From an uncultured Alphaproteobacteria bacterium (GTDB taxonomy: Bacteria > Pseudomonadota > Alphaproteobacteria > Rhizobiales > Beijerinckiaceae), in NCBI GenBank assembly GCA_937988775.1, contig CALKHP010000053.1:1-10443 (forward strand): a DNA stretch of 10,443 nt. The letters are read 5' to 3'. The translations under genes and the position numbers were made by a program. Below, piece after piece: positions 1 through 6,041 of the stretch (the first letter of the stretch is position 1; each line of letters opens with the position of its first letter). The notes beneath the pieces are model-generated. The model worked only from the letters and a program-made list of their open reading frames with translations, did no database searches and was not told the DNA's origin.

Positions 1-569
<569 letters not shown>

Positions 570-593
570 GGCGCACCTCAGGCGACCCTGCAC

Positions 594-854
594 TCATTGG
601 TTCGGCCGCTCCCGGATGATCGCGCCGGTCTTGGCGTCGGCGTAGAACTTCATCCGCTTGCCGTCGCGCATGCCCTTGCCCTCCCATTGGCCATCATCGG
701 CGCTGATCTCCGAGATCAGGCTGTAGCCGGCCGCCTCGAGTTTCTTGGCCACCTGATCGATCGGCATCCACTCCGGGCCGATCGGGTCGGCAAGCGCGCC
801 CGCGCTGCCGGAACAGACGAGAATGATGGCCAACAGGCCGGCTTTGCCAATCAT
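594..854 (-). CDS. Small secreted PepSY-like domain protein
   Basis: An 86-residue protein with a clear Sec signal peptide: Lys4, hydrophobic core about 5-19, and probable cleavage after Ala-Leu-Ala at residue 22. The mature part of about 64 residues looks like a single PepSY-type (PepSY_2) domain. It has a helix around MPIDQVAKKLEAAGY, then strands with ISEISADDGQWEGKGMRDG and a final strand KMKFYADAKTGAIIRE-like in pattern. Such proteins are small periplasmic modules, often described as peptidase-inhibitory or regulatory, but no specific role can be assigned. A good ribosome binding site (AGGAAGGA on the minus strand) lies about 6 nt before the ATG. The gene is divergent from the aldo/keto reductase and convergent with prs. 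Cys14 lies in the hydrophobic core without a lipobox, so a lipoprotein is unlikely. The fold call is by pattern only. Confidence 0.8.
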   Translation of the reverse strand: MIGKAGLLAIILVCSGSAGALADPIGPEWMPIDQVAKKLEAAGYSLISEISADDGQWEGKGMRDGKRMKFYADAKTGAIIRERPNQ

Positions 855-874
855 GGGATGTCCTTCCTGATGCC

Positions 875-892
875 GCCGGCACTGTTGCCGGC
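875..892. promoter_or_regulatory. Perfect 7-bp inverted repeat in divergent intergenic region
   Basis: GCCGGCA (875-881) and TGCCGGC (886-892) form a perfect palindrome with a 4-nt centre. It lies in the 113-bp gap between the divergent PepSY gene and the aldo/keto reductase, 21 bp before the PepSY start. It could be a regulator binding site or a hairpin in the PepSY 5' leader. GC-rich palindromes arise easily in this genome, so confidence in a function is low. Confidence 0.35.
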
Positions 893-895
893 GCC

Positions 896-923
896 TTGAA
901 CACGAACGGCAACGGTCTAGATT
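896..923 (+). promoter_or_regulatory. Candidate sigma70-type promoter for the aldo/keto reductase
   Basis: TTGAAC (896-901) and TAGATT (918-923) are separated by 16 bp, resembling -35 and -10 boxes. Transcription would start near 930 and leave a leader of about 38 nt before the GTG at 968. The region is less GC-rich than the flanking genes. This is a motif match only, with no conservation evidence. Confidence 0.35.
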
Positions 924-967
924 GGTTCCCGGGCCGCGTGGTCCGTTTTCGATACAAGGCTATTTCC

Positions 968-1978
968 GTGGATTATCGCAAGCTCGGCCGTAGCGGCCTC
1001 AAAGTATCTCCGATCTGCCTCGGCACCATGATGTTCGGCGGCCGCACCGACGAGCCGACCTCGGCCCGCATCATCGCCAGCGCCGCCGATTCCGGCATCA
1101 ATTTCATCGATACGGCCGATGTCTATAATGGCGGCGTCTCCGAGGAGATCACCGGCCGCGCCATCAAGGCCGATCGCGCGCGCTGGGTGCTGGCGACCAA
1201 GCTCGCCAACGCCATGGGCGAGGGCCCGAACGAGCGCGCCCTGTCGCGCAAATGGGTGATGCAGGCGGTCGAGGCCAGCCTGAAGCGGCTCGGCACCGAC
1301 TATATCGACATCTACTACCTGCATAAGGAGGATCACGACACGCCGCTGGAAGAGACCGTGCGCGCCATGGGCGACCTGATCCGCGCCGGCAAGATCCGCT
1401 ATTTCGCGGTGTCCAACTATCGCTCGTGGCGCGTCGCCGAGATCTGCAATCTCTGCGATCGGCTCGGCATCGACCGGCCGGTGGCGAGCCAGCCCTATTA
1501 CAACGCCATGAACCGCATGCCCGAGGTCGAGCACCTGCCGGCCTGCGGCTATTACGGCCTCGGCGTCGTCAGCTACAGCCCGCTGGCGCGCGGCGTGCTC
1601 AGCGGCAAATACGATCCGAAAGCGCCCCCGCCCAAGGATAGCCGCGCCGGCCAGAATGACCGCCGCATCATGCAGACCGAATGGCGCCCGGAATCGCTGC
1701 GCCTCGCCCAGAAGATCAAGGCCCATGCCGAGGGGCGCGGCATGACCGCCGGCCAGTTCGCGCTCAACTGGGTGCTCAACAACCGCCTCGTCACCGCCGC
1801 CATCGCCGGGCCGCGCACGCAGGAACAGTGGCAGGATTATCTCGGCGCGCTCGGCAAGCCGTTCACCGCCCGCGACGAAGCCCTGATCGACCGCCTCGTC
1901 GTCACCGGCCATGCCTCGACGCCGGGCTACAACGACCCGGCCTACGCCATCGAGGGCCGGCTGCCGCGCAACGCGTGA
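968..1978 (+). CDS. Aldo/keto reductase, NADPH-dependent (336 aa)
   Basis: A soluble TIM-barrel oxidoreductase that would reduce an aldehyde or ketone with NAD(P)H; the substrate is unknown. It opens with the typical YRKLGRSGLKVSPICLGTM strand. The AKR catalytic tetrad is recognisable as Asp48 and Tyr53 (FIDTADVY, spaced five apart as in characterised AKRs), Lys78 (LATK) and His119 (YYLHKED). The cofactor end of the barrel includes SNYRSWR, SYSPLARGVLSGKY and the late AGPRTQEQW region. I chose GTG 968 because AAGG (956-959) sits 8 nt upstream and the conserved fold starts immediately. An in-frame TTG at 896 would add 24 residues unlike the family and would overlap the candidate promoter. Length is normal for YajO/YhdN-like AKRs. 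It appears monocistronic, followed by a palindromic element. Confidence 0.93.
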   Translation: MDYRKLGRSGLKVSPICLGTMMFGGRTDEPTSARIIASAADSGINFIDTADVYNGGVSEEITGRAIKADRARWVLATKLANAMGEGPNERALSRKWVMQAVEASLKRLGTDYIDIYYLHKEDHDTPLEETVRAMGDLIRAGKIRYFAVSNYRSWRVAEICNLCDRLGIDRPVASQPYYNAMNRMPEVEHLPACGYYGLGVVSYSPLARGVLSGKYDPKAPPPKDSRAGQNDRRIMQTEWRPESLRLAQKIKAHAEGRGMTAGQFALNWVLNNRLVTAAIAGPRTQEQWQDYLGALGKPFTARDEALIDRLVVTGHASTPGYNDPAYAIEGRLPRNA

Positions 1979-2002
1979 GTGTTTACTGCCGCGAAACCAC
2001 AA

Positions 2003-2090
2003 TGTCATTCCCGCAAAGGCGGGAATCCGGAACCGCTGGCGTAAGCGGCCTCTGGATTCTCGATCGCGCTGACGCGCGTCGGGAATGACA
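2003..2090. repeat. REP/REPIN- or MITE-like palindromic element
   Basis: An 88-bp element bounded by perfect 11-bp inverted ends, TGTCATTCCCG (2003-2013) and CGGGAATGACA (2080-2090). Inside are nested symmetric pieces. ATTCCCGC/GCGGGAAT (2007-2014/2019-2026) is an 8-bp hairpin with a 4-nt loop. GAATCC/GGATTC (2023-2028/2054-2059) pair around a central CCGCT/AGCGG stem (2033-2037/2044-2048). The right half repeats the left hairpin imperfectly. The TGTCATTCCCGC...GCGGGAAT core resembles dispersed intergenic palindromes familiar from many proteobacterial genomes. It lies between the reductase stop and the antitoxin promoter and does not enter either gene. Only one copy is visible here, so its dispersed nature is inferred from the motif. 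Confidence 0.8.
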
Positions 2091-2123
2091 CTGAGGGATC
2101 GTCGGGCCCGCTCATGCCGATTG

Positions 2124-2159
2124 TTGCCATTTGGCATCAAATACATTATATAATGCCAA
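2124..2159 (+). promoter_or_regulatory. Toxin-antitoxin promoter with overlapping operator-like inverted repeat
   Basis: An AT-rich patch in GC-rich surroundings. TTGCCA (2124-2129) fits a -35 box. TATAAT (2149-2154) is a consensus -10 with a 19-bp spacer, or TATATA (2147-2152) gives a 17-bp spacer. Overlapping them, TTGGCAT (2131-2137) and ATGCCAA (2153-2159) form a perfect 7-bp inverted repeat whose half-site centres are 22 bp apart, about two helical turns. A third half-site, TGCCA (2125-2129), pairs with TGGCA (2132-2136). Binding here would block polymerase. Because the downstream gene encodes a helix-turn-helix antitoxin, autoregulation is the natural reading. Transcription is predicted to start at about 2159-2161, essentially on the antitoxin ATG. 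Confidence 0.7.
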
Positions 2160-2160
2160 C

Positions 2161-2583
2161 ATGATCACGCCCCACAACGCCCTGCCCGTCGATACCGCAC
2201 CGCGCGACTTTGCCGGCGGCCCGATCAGCGACGCCGAGGCGGCGGCGATGTTCCGCGCCGCCGTAAAACTGTTCGCGCTGTGGCAGGTCACCGACGAGCA
2301 GGCCGGCACCTTGCTCGACATGCCGCTGCGGACCTACCGGCGCTGGAAGGCGGAAGGGCCGGGGCGCAGCCCGCGCGACGGCAAGGCGCGGCTTTCGAAC
2401 CTGATGGGCATCCACAAGGCGCTGCGCCTGATCTTTCGCGAACCGCAGCGCGGCTATGCCTGGGTGCGCGCACCCAATGCCGCGTTCGGCGCCCGCAGCG
2501 CGCTCGACGTCATGCTTGGCGGCGAATTGACCGACCTGATGCGTGTGCGCCGCTATCTCGACGCCGAACGCGGCGCCTGGTGA
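2161..2583 (+). CDS. Xre/MbcA/ParS-type antitoxin (140 aa)
   Basis: Antitoxin of a RES-Xre toxin-antitoxin module. It is expected to bind and block the downstream RES toxin and to repress its own promoter. Residues 24-63 form an Xre-like helical region, with the likely helix-turn-helix at VTDEQAGTLLDMPLRTYRRW (43-62). A connecting helix IHKALRLIF follows. From about residue 95, a DUF2384-type toxin-binding segment follows the family pattern: Trp then PN, a GxRSALDVMLGGE stretch, and a terminal helix MRVRRYLDAERGAW. I chose ATG 2161 because the family region lies well inside and the promoter leaves no room for the upstream in-frame TTG at 2131, which lies within the operator. No Shine-Dalgarno precedes the ATG, consistent with a leaderless message. 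The stop overlaps the toxin start in GTGA (2580-2583). Confidence 0.9.
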   Translation: MITPHNALPVDTAPRDFAGGPISDAEAAAMFRAAVKLFALWQVTDEQAGTLLDMPLRTYRRWKAEGPGRSPRDGKARLSNLMGIHKALRLIFREPQRGYAWVRAPNAAFGARSALDVMLGGELTDLMRVRRYLDAERGAW

Positions 2584-3293
2584 ACGATCCGGCAGCGCCG
2601 CCGCTGGCCGGCATCGCCTGGCATGGCGCGGTGCGCATCATCCGCAGCGTCTTCCCGCCGATCGACCTGTTCGAGGATATCGCCGACCCGGCCGACTGGC
2701 CGCTGATCATCGCCGGCGAGCAGAAGACCAATCCGCGCCTGATGGAAACCATCGGCACGCTCGACCTCGTGCCGCCCGAGCGCCGCGTCGCCGGCGCCGG
2801 CGCCAGCCTGCTGATGGCGCCGTTCACCCATGTCAGCCCCGACCGGCCGAGCCGCTTCAGCGCCGGAGGCTACGGCGTGCTCTATGCCGGCGACCGCTTC
2901 GAGGTGGCGCTGTTCGAGACCATCCACCACCACGCGCGTTTCATGGCGGCAACCGGCGAGGCGCCGGGCTGGACCGCGCAATTCCGCGAAATCCTGCTCG
3001 ATATCGAGGCGGAGCTGCACGACCTCCGCGCCGAGCCCGACCGCTGGCACGACGTGCTCGCTCCGGACGATTATCGCGCCGGACAGGCGCTCGGCCAGCA
3101 ACTGCGCGCGGCGGGCTCGGAAGGCGTCGTGTTCCCGAGCGTACGCCACGCCGGCGGCCAATGCGCCGGGCTGTTCCATCCCGATTGCGCCGCCAACCCC
3201 GTGCAGGCCCGCCATCTCGACTACCACTGGGATGGCGCGCGCGTCGATTTCTACCGCGATGCCGGCACGGGCCAGGTTTTCCGTATCGTATAA
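2580..3293 (+). CDS. RES-domain toxin (ParT/MbcT-like, 237 aa)
   Basis: The toxin partner of the upstream Xre/ParS-type antitoxin. RES-domain proteins have an ADP-ribosyltransferase-like fold. Characterised members degrade NAD+, and ParT of Sphingobium ADP-ribosylates PRPP synthetase. The core RES signature is at residues 92-118: Arg92 (SRFS), Tyr102 (GVLYAG) and Glu113 (ALFETIHHH). Ser187 (VVFPSVR) lies near the C-terminal end of the domain. Arg, Tyr, Glu and Ser are the conserved active-site residue types, and the 10-residue Arg-Tyr spacing matches my recollection of characterised RES toxins. About 90 residues precede the core, a long N-terminal arm. The GTG start (2580) overlaps the antitoxin stop by four bases, so translation is probably coupled and less efficient than that of the antitoxin. 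The reading frame is intact with no missing key residue. Whether this one targets NAD+ or Prs is unknown. Confidence 0.92.
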   Translation: MNDPAAPPLAGIAWHGAVRIIRSVFPPIDLFEDIADPADWPLIIAGEQKTNPRLMETIGTLDLVPPERRVAGAGASLLMAPFTHVSPDRPSRFSAGGYGVLYAGDRFEVALFETIHHHARFMAATGEAPGWTAQFREILLDIEAELHDLRAEPDRWHDVLAPDDYRAGQALGQQLRAAGSEGVVFPSVRHAGGQCAGLFHPDCAANPVQARHLDYHWDGARVDFYRDAGTGQVFRIV

Positions 3294-3375
3294 GGCCGTT
3301 CCGGATCGCGTGGAGCCGGCGCGCCACGCGCCTCGCGACGAACCTTGCGCTTCGGCGCGCGCGCGTGTAAGGAAA

Positions 3376-3442
3376 CGGGCGTTCCGCCCGACCCCCCTGG
3401 AGGCAGCGGAACCTCCCGAAGAGCCGCATTGGGCGGCTTTTT
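3376..3442 (+). promoter_or_regulatory. Hairpin array and terminator-like stem in the rplY leader
   Basis: Four inverted repeats occur in 67 bp. A: CGGGC/GCCCG (3376-3380/3386-3390). B: GTTCCGC/GCGGAAC (3381-3387/3406-3412). C: GGAGG/CCTCC (3399-3403/3412-3416). D: AGCCGC/GCGGCT (3422-3427/3433-3438) with the T-run at 3438-3442. B cannot form together with A, and it shares base 3412 with C, so A+C and B are alternative folds ahead of terminator-like stem D. Only five bases separate the T-run from the rplY ribosome binding site, too few for a promoter. rplY transcripts must therefore read through D, which suggests attenuation or simply a weak toxin-operon terminator. A further GGCGCG/CGCGCC stem lies at 3318-3332, just after the toxin stop. 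No known riboswitch or ribosomal-protein leader was recognised. Confidence 0.55.
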
Positions 3443-3461
3443 CATTTGAAGGATGCCTAAA

Positions 3462-4106
3462 ATGGCAATCAAGCAGCTCGAGGCCAAGCGCCGCGAGCGG
3501 GCCGGCAAGGGGGCCGCCCGTGCAGTCCGTCGTGAGAACCGCGTTCCGGCGGTCATCTACGGTGCCGGTCAGCCGCCTGTGTCGATCTCGCTCGACTACA
3601 ACACCACCAACAAGCTGGTTTATGCCGGCCGGTTCCTGACCACGCTGTTCGAGATCGATGTCGAGGGCGAGAAGCTGCGCGCCCTGCCGCGCGACTACCA
3701 GCTCGATCCCGTCACCGACAAGCCGATCCATGTCGATTTCCTGCGTCTGGTCTCGGGCGCCACGGTGCGCGTCGAGGTGCCGGTGCACTTCATCAACCAG
3801 GATATCTCGGTCGGCCTGAAGAAGGGCGGCACGCTCAACATCGTGCGCCATACCGTCGAGATGACCGTGCCGGCCGACAACATCCCGAGCGGCATCACCG
3901 GCGACCTCGCCAAGCTCGACCTCGGCGAATCGCTGCATATCTCGGCCTTCGCCATCCCGGAGGGCTGCACGCTGATGATCACCGATCGCGACTTCACCGT
4001 CGCGACGATCGCCGTGCCGTCGGGCTACAAGGAAGCCGAGGCGGAAGAGGCAGCCGCCGCCGCGACCGCCGAGGCGGCCCCTGCCGCCGCCCCCGCCAAG
4101 AAGTAA
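3462..4106 (+). CDS. rplY: 50S ribosomal protein L25 / general stress protein Ctc (214 aa)
   Basis: The 5S rRNA-binding protein of the large subunit, in the long CTC/TL5 form. Residues 1 to about 95 form the L25 domain, with a basic N-terminus (KQLEAKRRERAGKGAARAVRR), the hallmark RVPAVIYG at 28-35, and IHVDFLRLV. Residues of about 97-190 form the beta-rich TL5-type C-terminal domain (VPVHFINQ, GGTLNIVRHTVEM, ESLHISAFAIPEG). The chain ends in an Ala/Glu-rich tail closing with PAKK, common in alphaproteobacteria. I chose ATG 3462 because GAAGG (3448-3452) is 9 nt upstream. The in-frame ATG at 3453 abuts that site directly and would add only three residues. A hairpin array precedes the gene and a strong terminator follows it. 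The pth neighbour is the standard arrangement. Confidence 0.97.
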   Translation: MAIKQLEAKRRERAGKGAARAVRRENRVPAVIYGAGQPPVSISLDYNTTNKLVYAGRFLTTLFEIDVEGEKLRALPRDYQLDPVTDKPIHVDFLRLVSGATVRVEVPVHFINQDISVGLKKGGTLNIVRHTVEMTVPADNIPSGITGDLAKLDLGESLHISAFAIPEGCTLMITDRDFTVATIAVPSGYKEAEAEEAAAAATAEAAPAAAPAKK

Positions 4107-4135
4107 GCTCGCTGGCGCCAGCCGGCTGGTCATGC

Positions 4136-4163
4136 AAGGCCGGGGCATGTCCCCGGCCTTTTT
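4136..4163 (+). terminator. Rho-independent terminator after rplY
   Basis: AAGGCCGGGG (4136-4145) and CCCCGGCCTT (4151-4160) form a perfect 10-bp stem with a 5-nt loop, and the T-run extends from 4159 to 4163. It lies 29 bp after the rplY stop. pth therefore probably needs its own promoter in the roughly 60 bp that follow, or depends on read-through. Confidence 0.9.
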
Positions 4164-4190
4164 GTTTGGCAGGTGAGAAGCAAGCCCCGG

Positions 4191-4239
4191 GAAACCGATC
4201 GTCCCATGAAACCAATCGTCCCATGAAACTGATCGTCGG
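4191..4239 (+). repeat. 17-bp tandem repeat across the pth start, creating a mini-ORF
   Basis: Three adjacent units are seen: GAAACCGATCGTCCCAT (4191-4207), GAAACCAATCGTCCCAT (4208-4224) and the partial GAAACTGATCGTCGG (4225-4239). The first two differ at one base. The third differs from the first at two of 15 bases and is the 5' end of pth itself, coding KLIVG. The repeat copies the pth start codon context, giving an out-of-frame ATG at 4206 that encodes only MKPIVP. Its TGA (4224-4226) overlaps the pth ATG (4223-4225). The unit length is not a multiple of three. Slippage duplication of the gene start is the simplest origin. An effect on pth translation through coupling is possible but unproven. 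Confidence 0.85.
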
Positions 4240-4831
4240 CCTCGGCAATCCCGGCGCGCGCTATGCCGGCAACCGCCACAATATCGGCTTCATGGCGCTC
4301 GACGAACTCGCCCGCGTGCATCGCCCGCCATCCTGGCGCACGCGCTTCCAGGGCGAGGCGACCGGCCTCGATTTCGCCGGCGACAAGCTGCTGCTGCTCA
4401 AACCCCAGACCTTCATGAACGAGAGCGGCCGCGCGGTCGCCGAAGCCGCGCGCTTCTTCAAGATCGCGACCCGCGACGTCATCGTCTTCCATGACGAACT
4501 CGACCTTGCGCCGGGAAAACTGCGCGTCAAGCTCGGCGGCGGCAATGCCGGCCACAACGGCCTGCGCTCGATCACCGCCCATATCGGCAACGACTACTGG
4601 CGCGTGCGCATGGGCATTGGCCATCCCGGCGACAAGGCGCTGGTGCATGCCTATGTGCTCAACGATTTCGGCAAGGCGGAGCGGCCCTGGGTCGAGGATC
4701 TGTGCCGGGCCTGCGCCGACCATCTGGCGCTGCTCGTCAATGGCCAGGACAGCGCCTTCCTCAGCAAGGTGCACCTCGAACTGGAAGCCCGCGGCCACCT
4801 CGATATCCGCCGCCCCGGCGAAGCGGGGTAA
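4223..4831 (+). CDS. pth: Peptidyl-tRNA hydrolase (202 aa)
   Basis: Cleaves the ester bond of peptidyl-tRNAs that drop off ribosomes, recycling tRNA; essential in most bacteria. All Pth active-site elements are present: Asn9 in GLGNPG, the general base His19 (NRHNIGF), Asn66 in FMNESG, Asp91 in FHDELD, and His111/Asn112 in GGGNAGHNGL. These match the E. coli residues Asn10, His20, Asn68, Asp93 and Asn114. Length is typical. ATG 4223 is chosen because the protein starts directly with MKLIVGLGNPG. An in-frame TTG at 4166 would add a non-conserved 19 residues overlapping the rplY terminator tail. No convincing Shine-Dalgarno is visible; a duplicated start context lies upstream. ychF follows after 86 bp, the usual alphaproteobacterial order. 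Confidence 0.97.
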   Translation: MKLIVGLGNPGARYAGNRHNIGFMALDELARVHRPPSWRTRFQGEATGLDFAGDKLLLLKPQTFMNESGRAVAEAARFFKIATRDVIVFHDELDLAPGKLRVKLGGGNAGHNGLRSITAHIGNDYWRVRMGIGHPGDKALVHAYVLNDFGKAERPWVEDLCRACADHLALLVNGQDSAFLSKVHLELEARGHLDIRRPGEAG

Positions 4832-4917
4832 ATCCGTCCCGGCCGGAGTTTGCTTGCCTTCATCGCCATTGCCCCGCATAGCTCGGGCGCCCCCTCACCT
4901 GACGAGATGACACCACC

Positions 4918-6015
4918 ATGGGTTTCAAATGCGGAATCGTCGGCCTGCCGAATGTCGGCAAGTCCACCCTGTTCAACGCGCTGACGCAGACCGCCGCCGC
5001 GCAGGCCGCCAACTATCCGTTCTGCACCATCGAGCCGAATGTCGGCGATGTCGCGGTGCCCGATGACCGGCTGGAGAAGCTCGCGGCCATCGCCGGCTCG
5101 AAGGAGATCATCCCGACGCGGCTGACCTTCGTCGACATTGCCGGGCTGGTGCGCGGCGCCTCGAAGGGCGAAGGCCTCGGCAACCAGTTCCTCGCCAACA
5201 TCCGCGAATGCGATGCCATCGCCCATGTCGTGCGCTGCTTCGAGGATGGCGACATCACCCATGTCGAAGGCAAGATATCGCCGCTCGACGATATCGAGAC
5301 CATCGAGACCGAGCTGATGCTCGCCGATCTCGACAGCCTCGAAAAACGCATCGTGCCGCTCGAGAAGAAGGCCAAGGCCGGCGACAAGGAGGCGAAGGAG
5401 CTGTTCTCGCTGATGGATCGCTGCCTGAAGCTGCTGCGCGACGGCAAGCCGGCCCGCCTCGCCGAGGTCTCCAACGAGGAGACGCGCGACTTCGCCATGC
5501 TCGGCCTGCTCTCGGCCAAGCCGGTGCTCTACGTGTGCAATGTCGAGGAGGCAAGCGCCGACAAGGGCAACGCGTTTTCCGAGACGGTCAAGGCGCGCGC
5601 GGCTGAGGAGGGCGCCGAGGCCGTCGTCGTCTCGGCCAAGATCGAGAGTGAGATCGCCGTGCTGCCCGGCGACGAGCAGCGCGACTATCTCGAGGCCGTC
5701 GGCCTCGCCGAGCCGGGGCTGAACCGCGTCATTCGCGCCGGCTATGCGCTGCTCGGCCTGATCACCTATTTCACCGTCGGCCCGAAGGAGGCGCGCGCCT
5801 GGACCGTCGGCAGCGGCACCAAGGGGCCGCAGGCCGCCGGCGTCATCCATACCGATTTCGAGAAGGGCTATATCCGCGCCGAAACCATCGCCTATGCCGA
5901 TTACATCGCCAACAAGGGCGAGGCCGGCGCGCGCGAGGCCGGCAAATTCCGCCTCGAAGGCAAGGATTATGTCGTCGCCGATGGCGACGTGATGCATTTC
6001 CGCTTCGCCAACTGA
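4918..6015 (+). CDS. ychF: Redox-regulated ATPase YchF (OLA1 family, 365 aa)
   Basis: An Obg-family P-loop NTPase that associates with ribosomes and is linked to translation and oxidative-stress responses. The G1 P-loop is GLPNVGKST (residues 9-17). The G2-like segment contains NYPFCTIEPN (32-41), and G3 is DIAG (73-76) followed by LVRGASKGEGLGNQFL. The G4 position reads NVEE (208-211) instead of NKxD, the change that makes this family prefer ATP over GTP. A helical coiled insertion spans about 125-180. The C-terminal TGS domain covers roughly 280-365 (LLGLITYFTVGPKEARAW, VIHTDFEKGYIRAE) and ends at FRFAN. Length and start are standard. The Shine-Dalgarno is weak. The kinase-like gene starts 26 bp after its stop, suggesting cotranscription. 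Confidence 0.98.
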   Translation: MGFKCGIVGLPNVGKSTLFNALTQTAAAQAANYPFCTIEPNVGDVAVPDDRLEKLAAIAGSKEIIPTRLTFVDIAGLVRGASKGEGLGNQFLANIRECDAIAHVVRCFEDGDITHVEGKISPLDDIETIETELMLADLDSLEKRIVPLEKKAKAGDKEAKELFSLMDRCLKLLRDGKPARLAEVSNEETRDFAMLGLLSAKPVLYVCNVEEASADKGNAFSETVKARAAEEGAEAVVVSAKIESEIAVLPGDEQRDYLEAVGLAEPGLNRVIRAGYALLGLITYFTVGPKEARAWTVGSGTKGPQAAGVIHTDFEKGYIRAETIAYADYIANKGEAGAREAGKFRLEGKDYVVADGDVMHFRFAN

Positions 6016-6041
6016 GCCGCGCCGGGCCGCGCCTCACGACG

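Noticed and set aside
917..2146. Long open frame (409 codons) on the minus strand across the reductase
   Set aside because: It is antisense to a reductase with an intact catalytic tetrad and has the low-complexity Arg/Ala/Gly/Asp composition of a GC-rich shadow frame. It also runs through the REP-like element.
2553..4148. Long open frame (531 codons) on the minus strand across the RES toxin and rplY
   Set aside because: It covers two unrelated well-supported genes and their leader and shows no recognisable domain; it is a GC-driven shadow.
4166..4222. N-terminal extension of pth from an upstream TTG
   Set aside because: The extra 19 residues are not part of the Pth fold, which begins at MKLIVGLGNPG, and they start against the rplY terminator.
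4651..5997. Long open frame (448 codons) antisense to ychF
   Set aside because: ychF is unambiguous on the plus strand; the antisense product is a mirror of its codon pattern.
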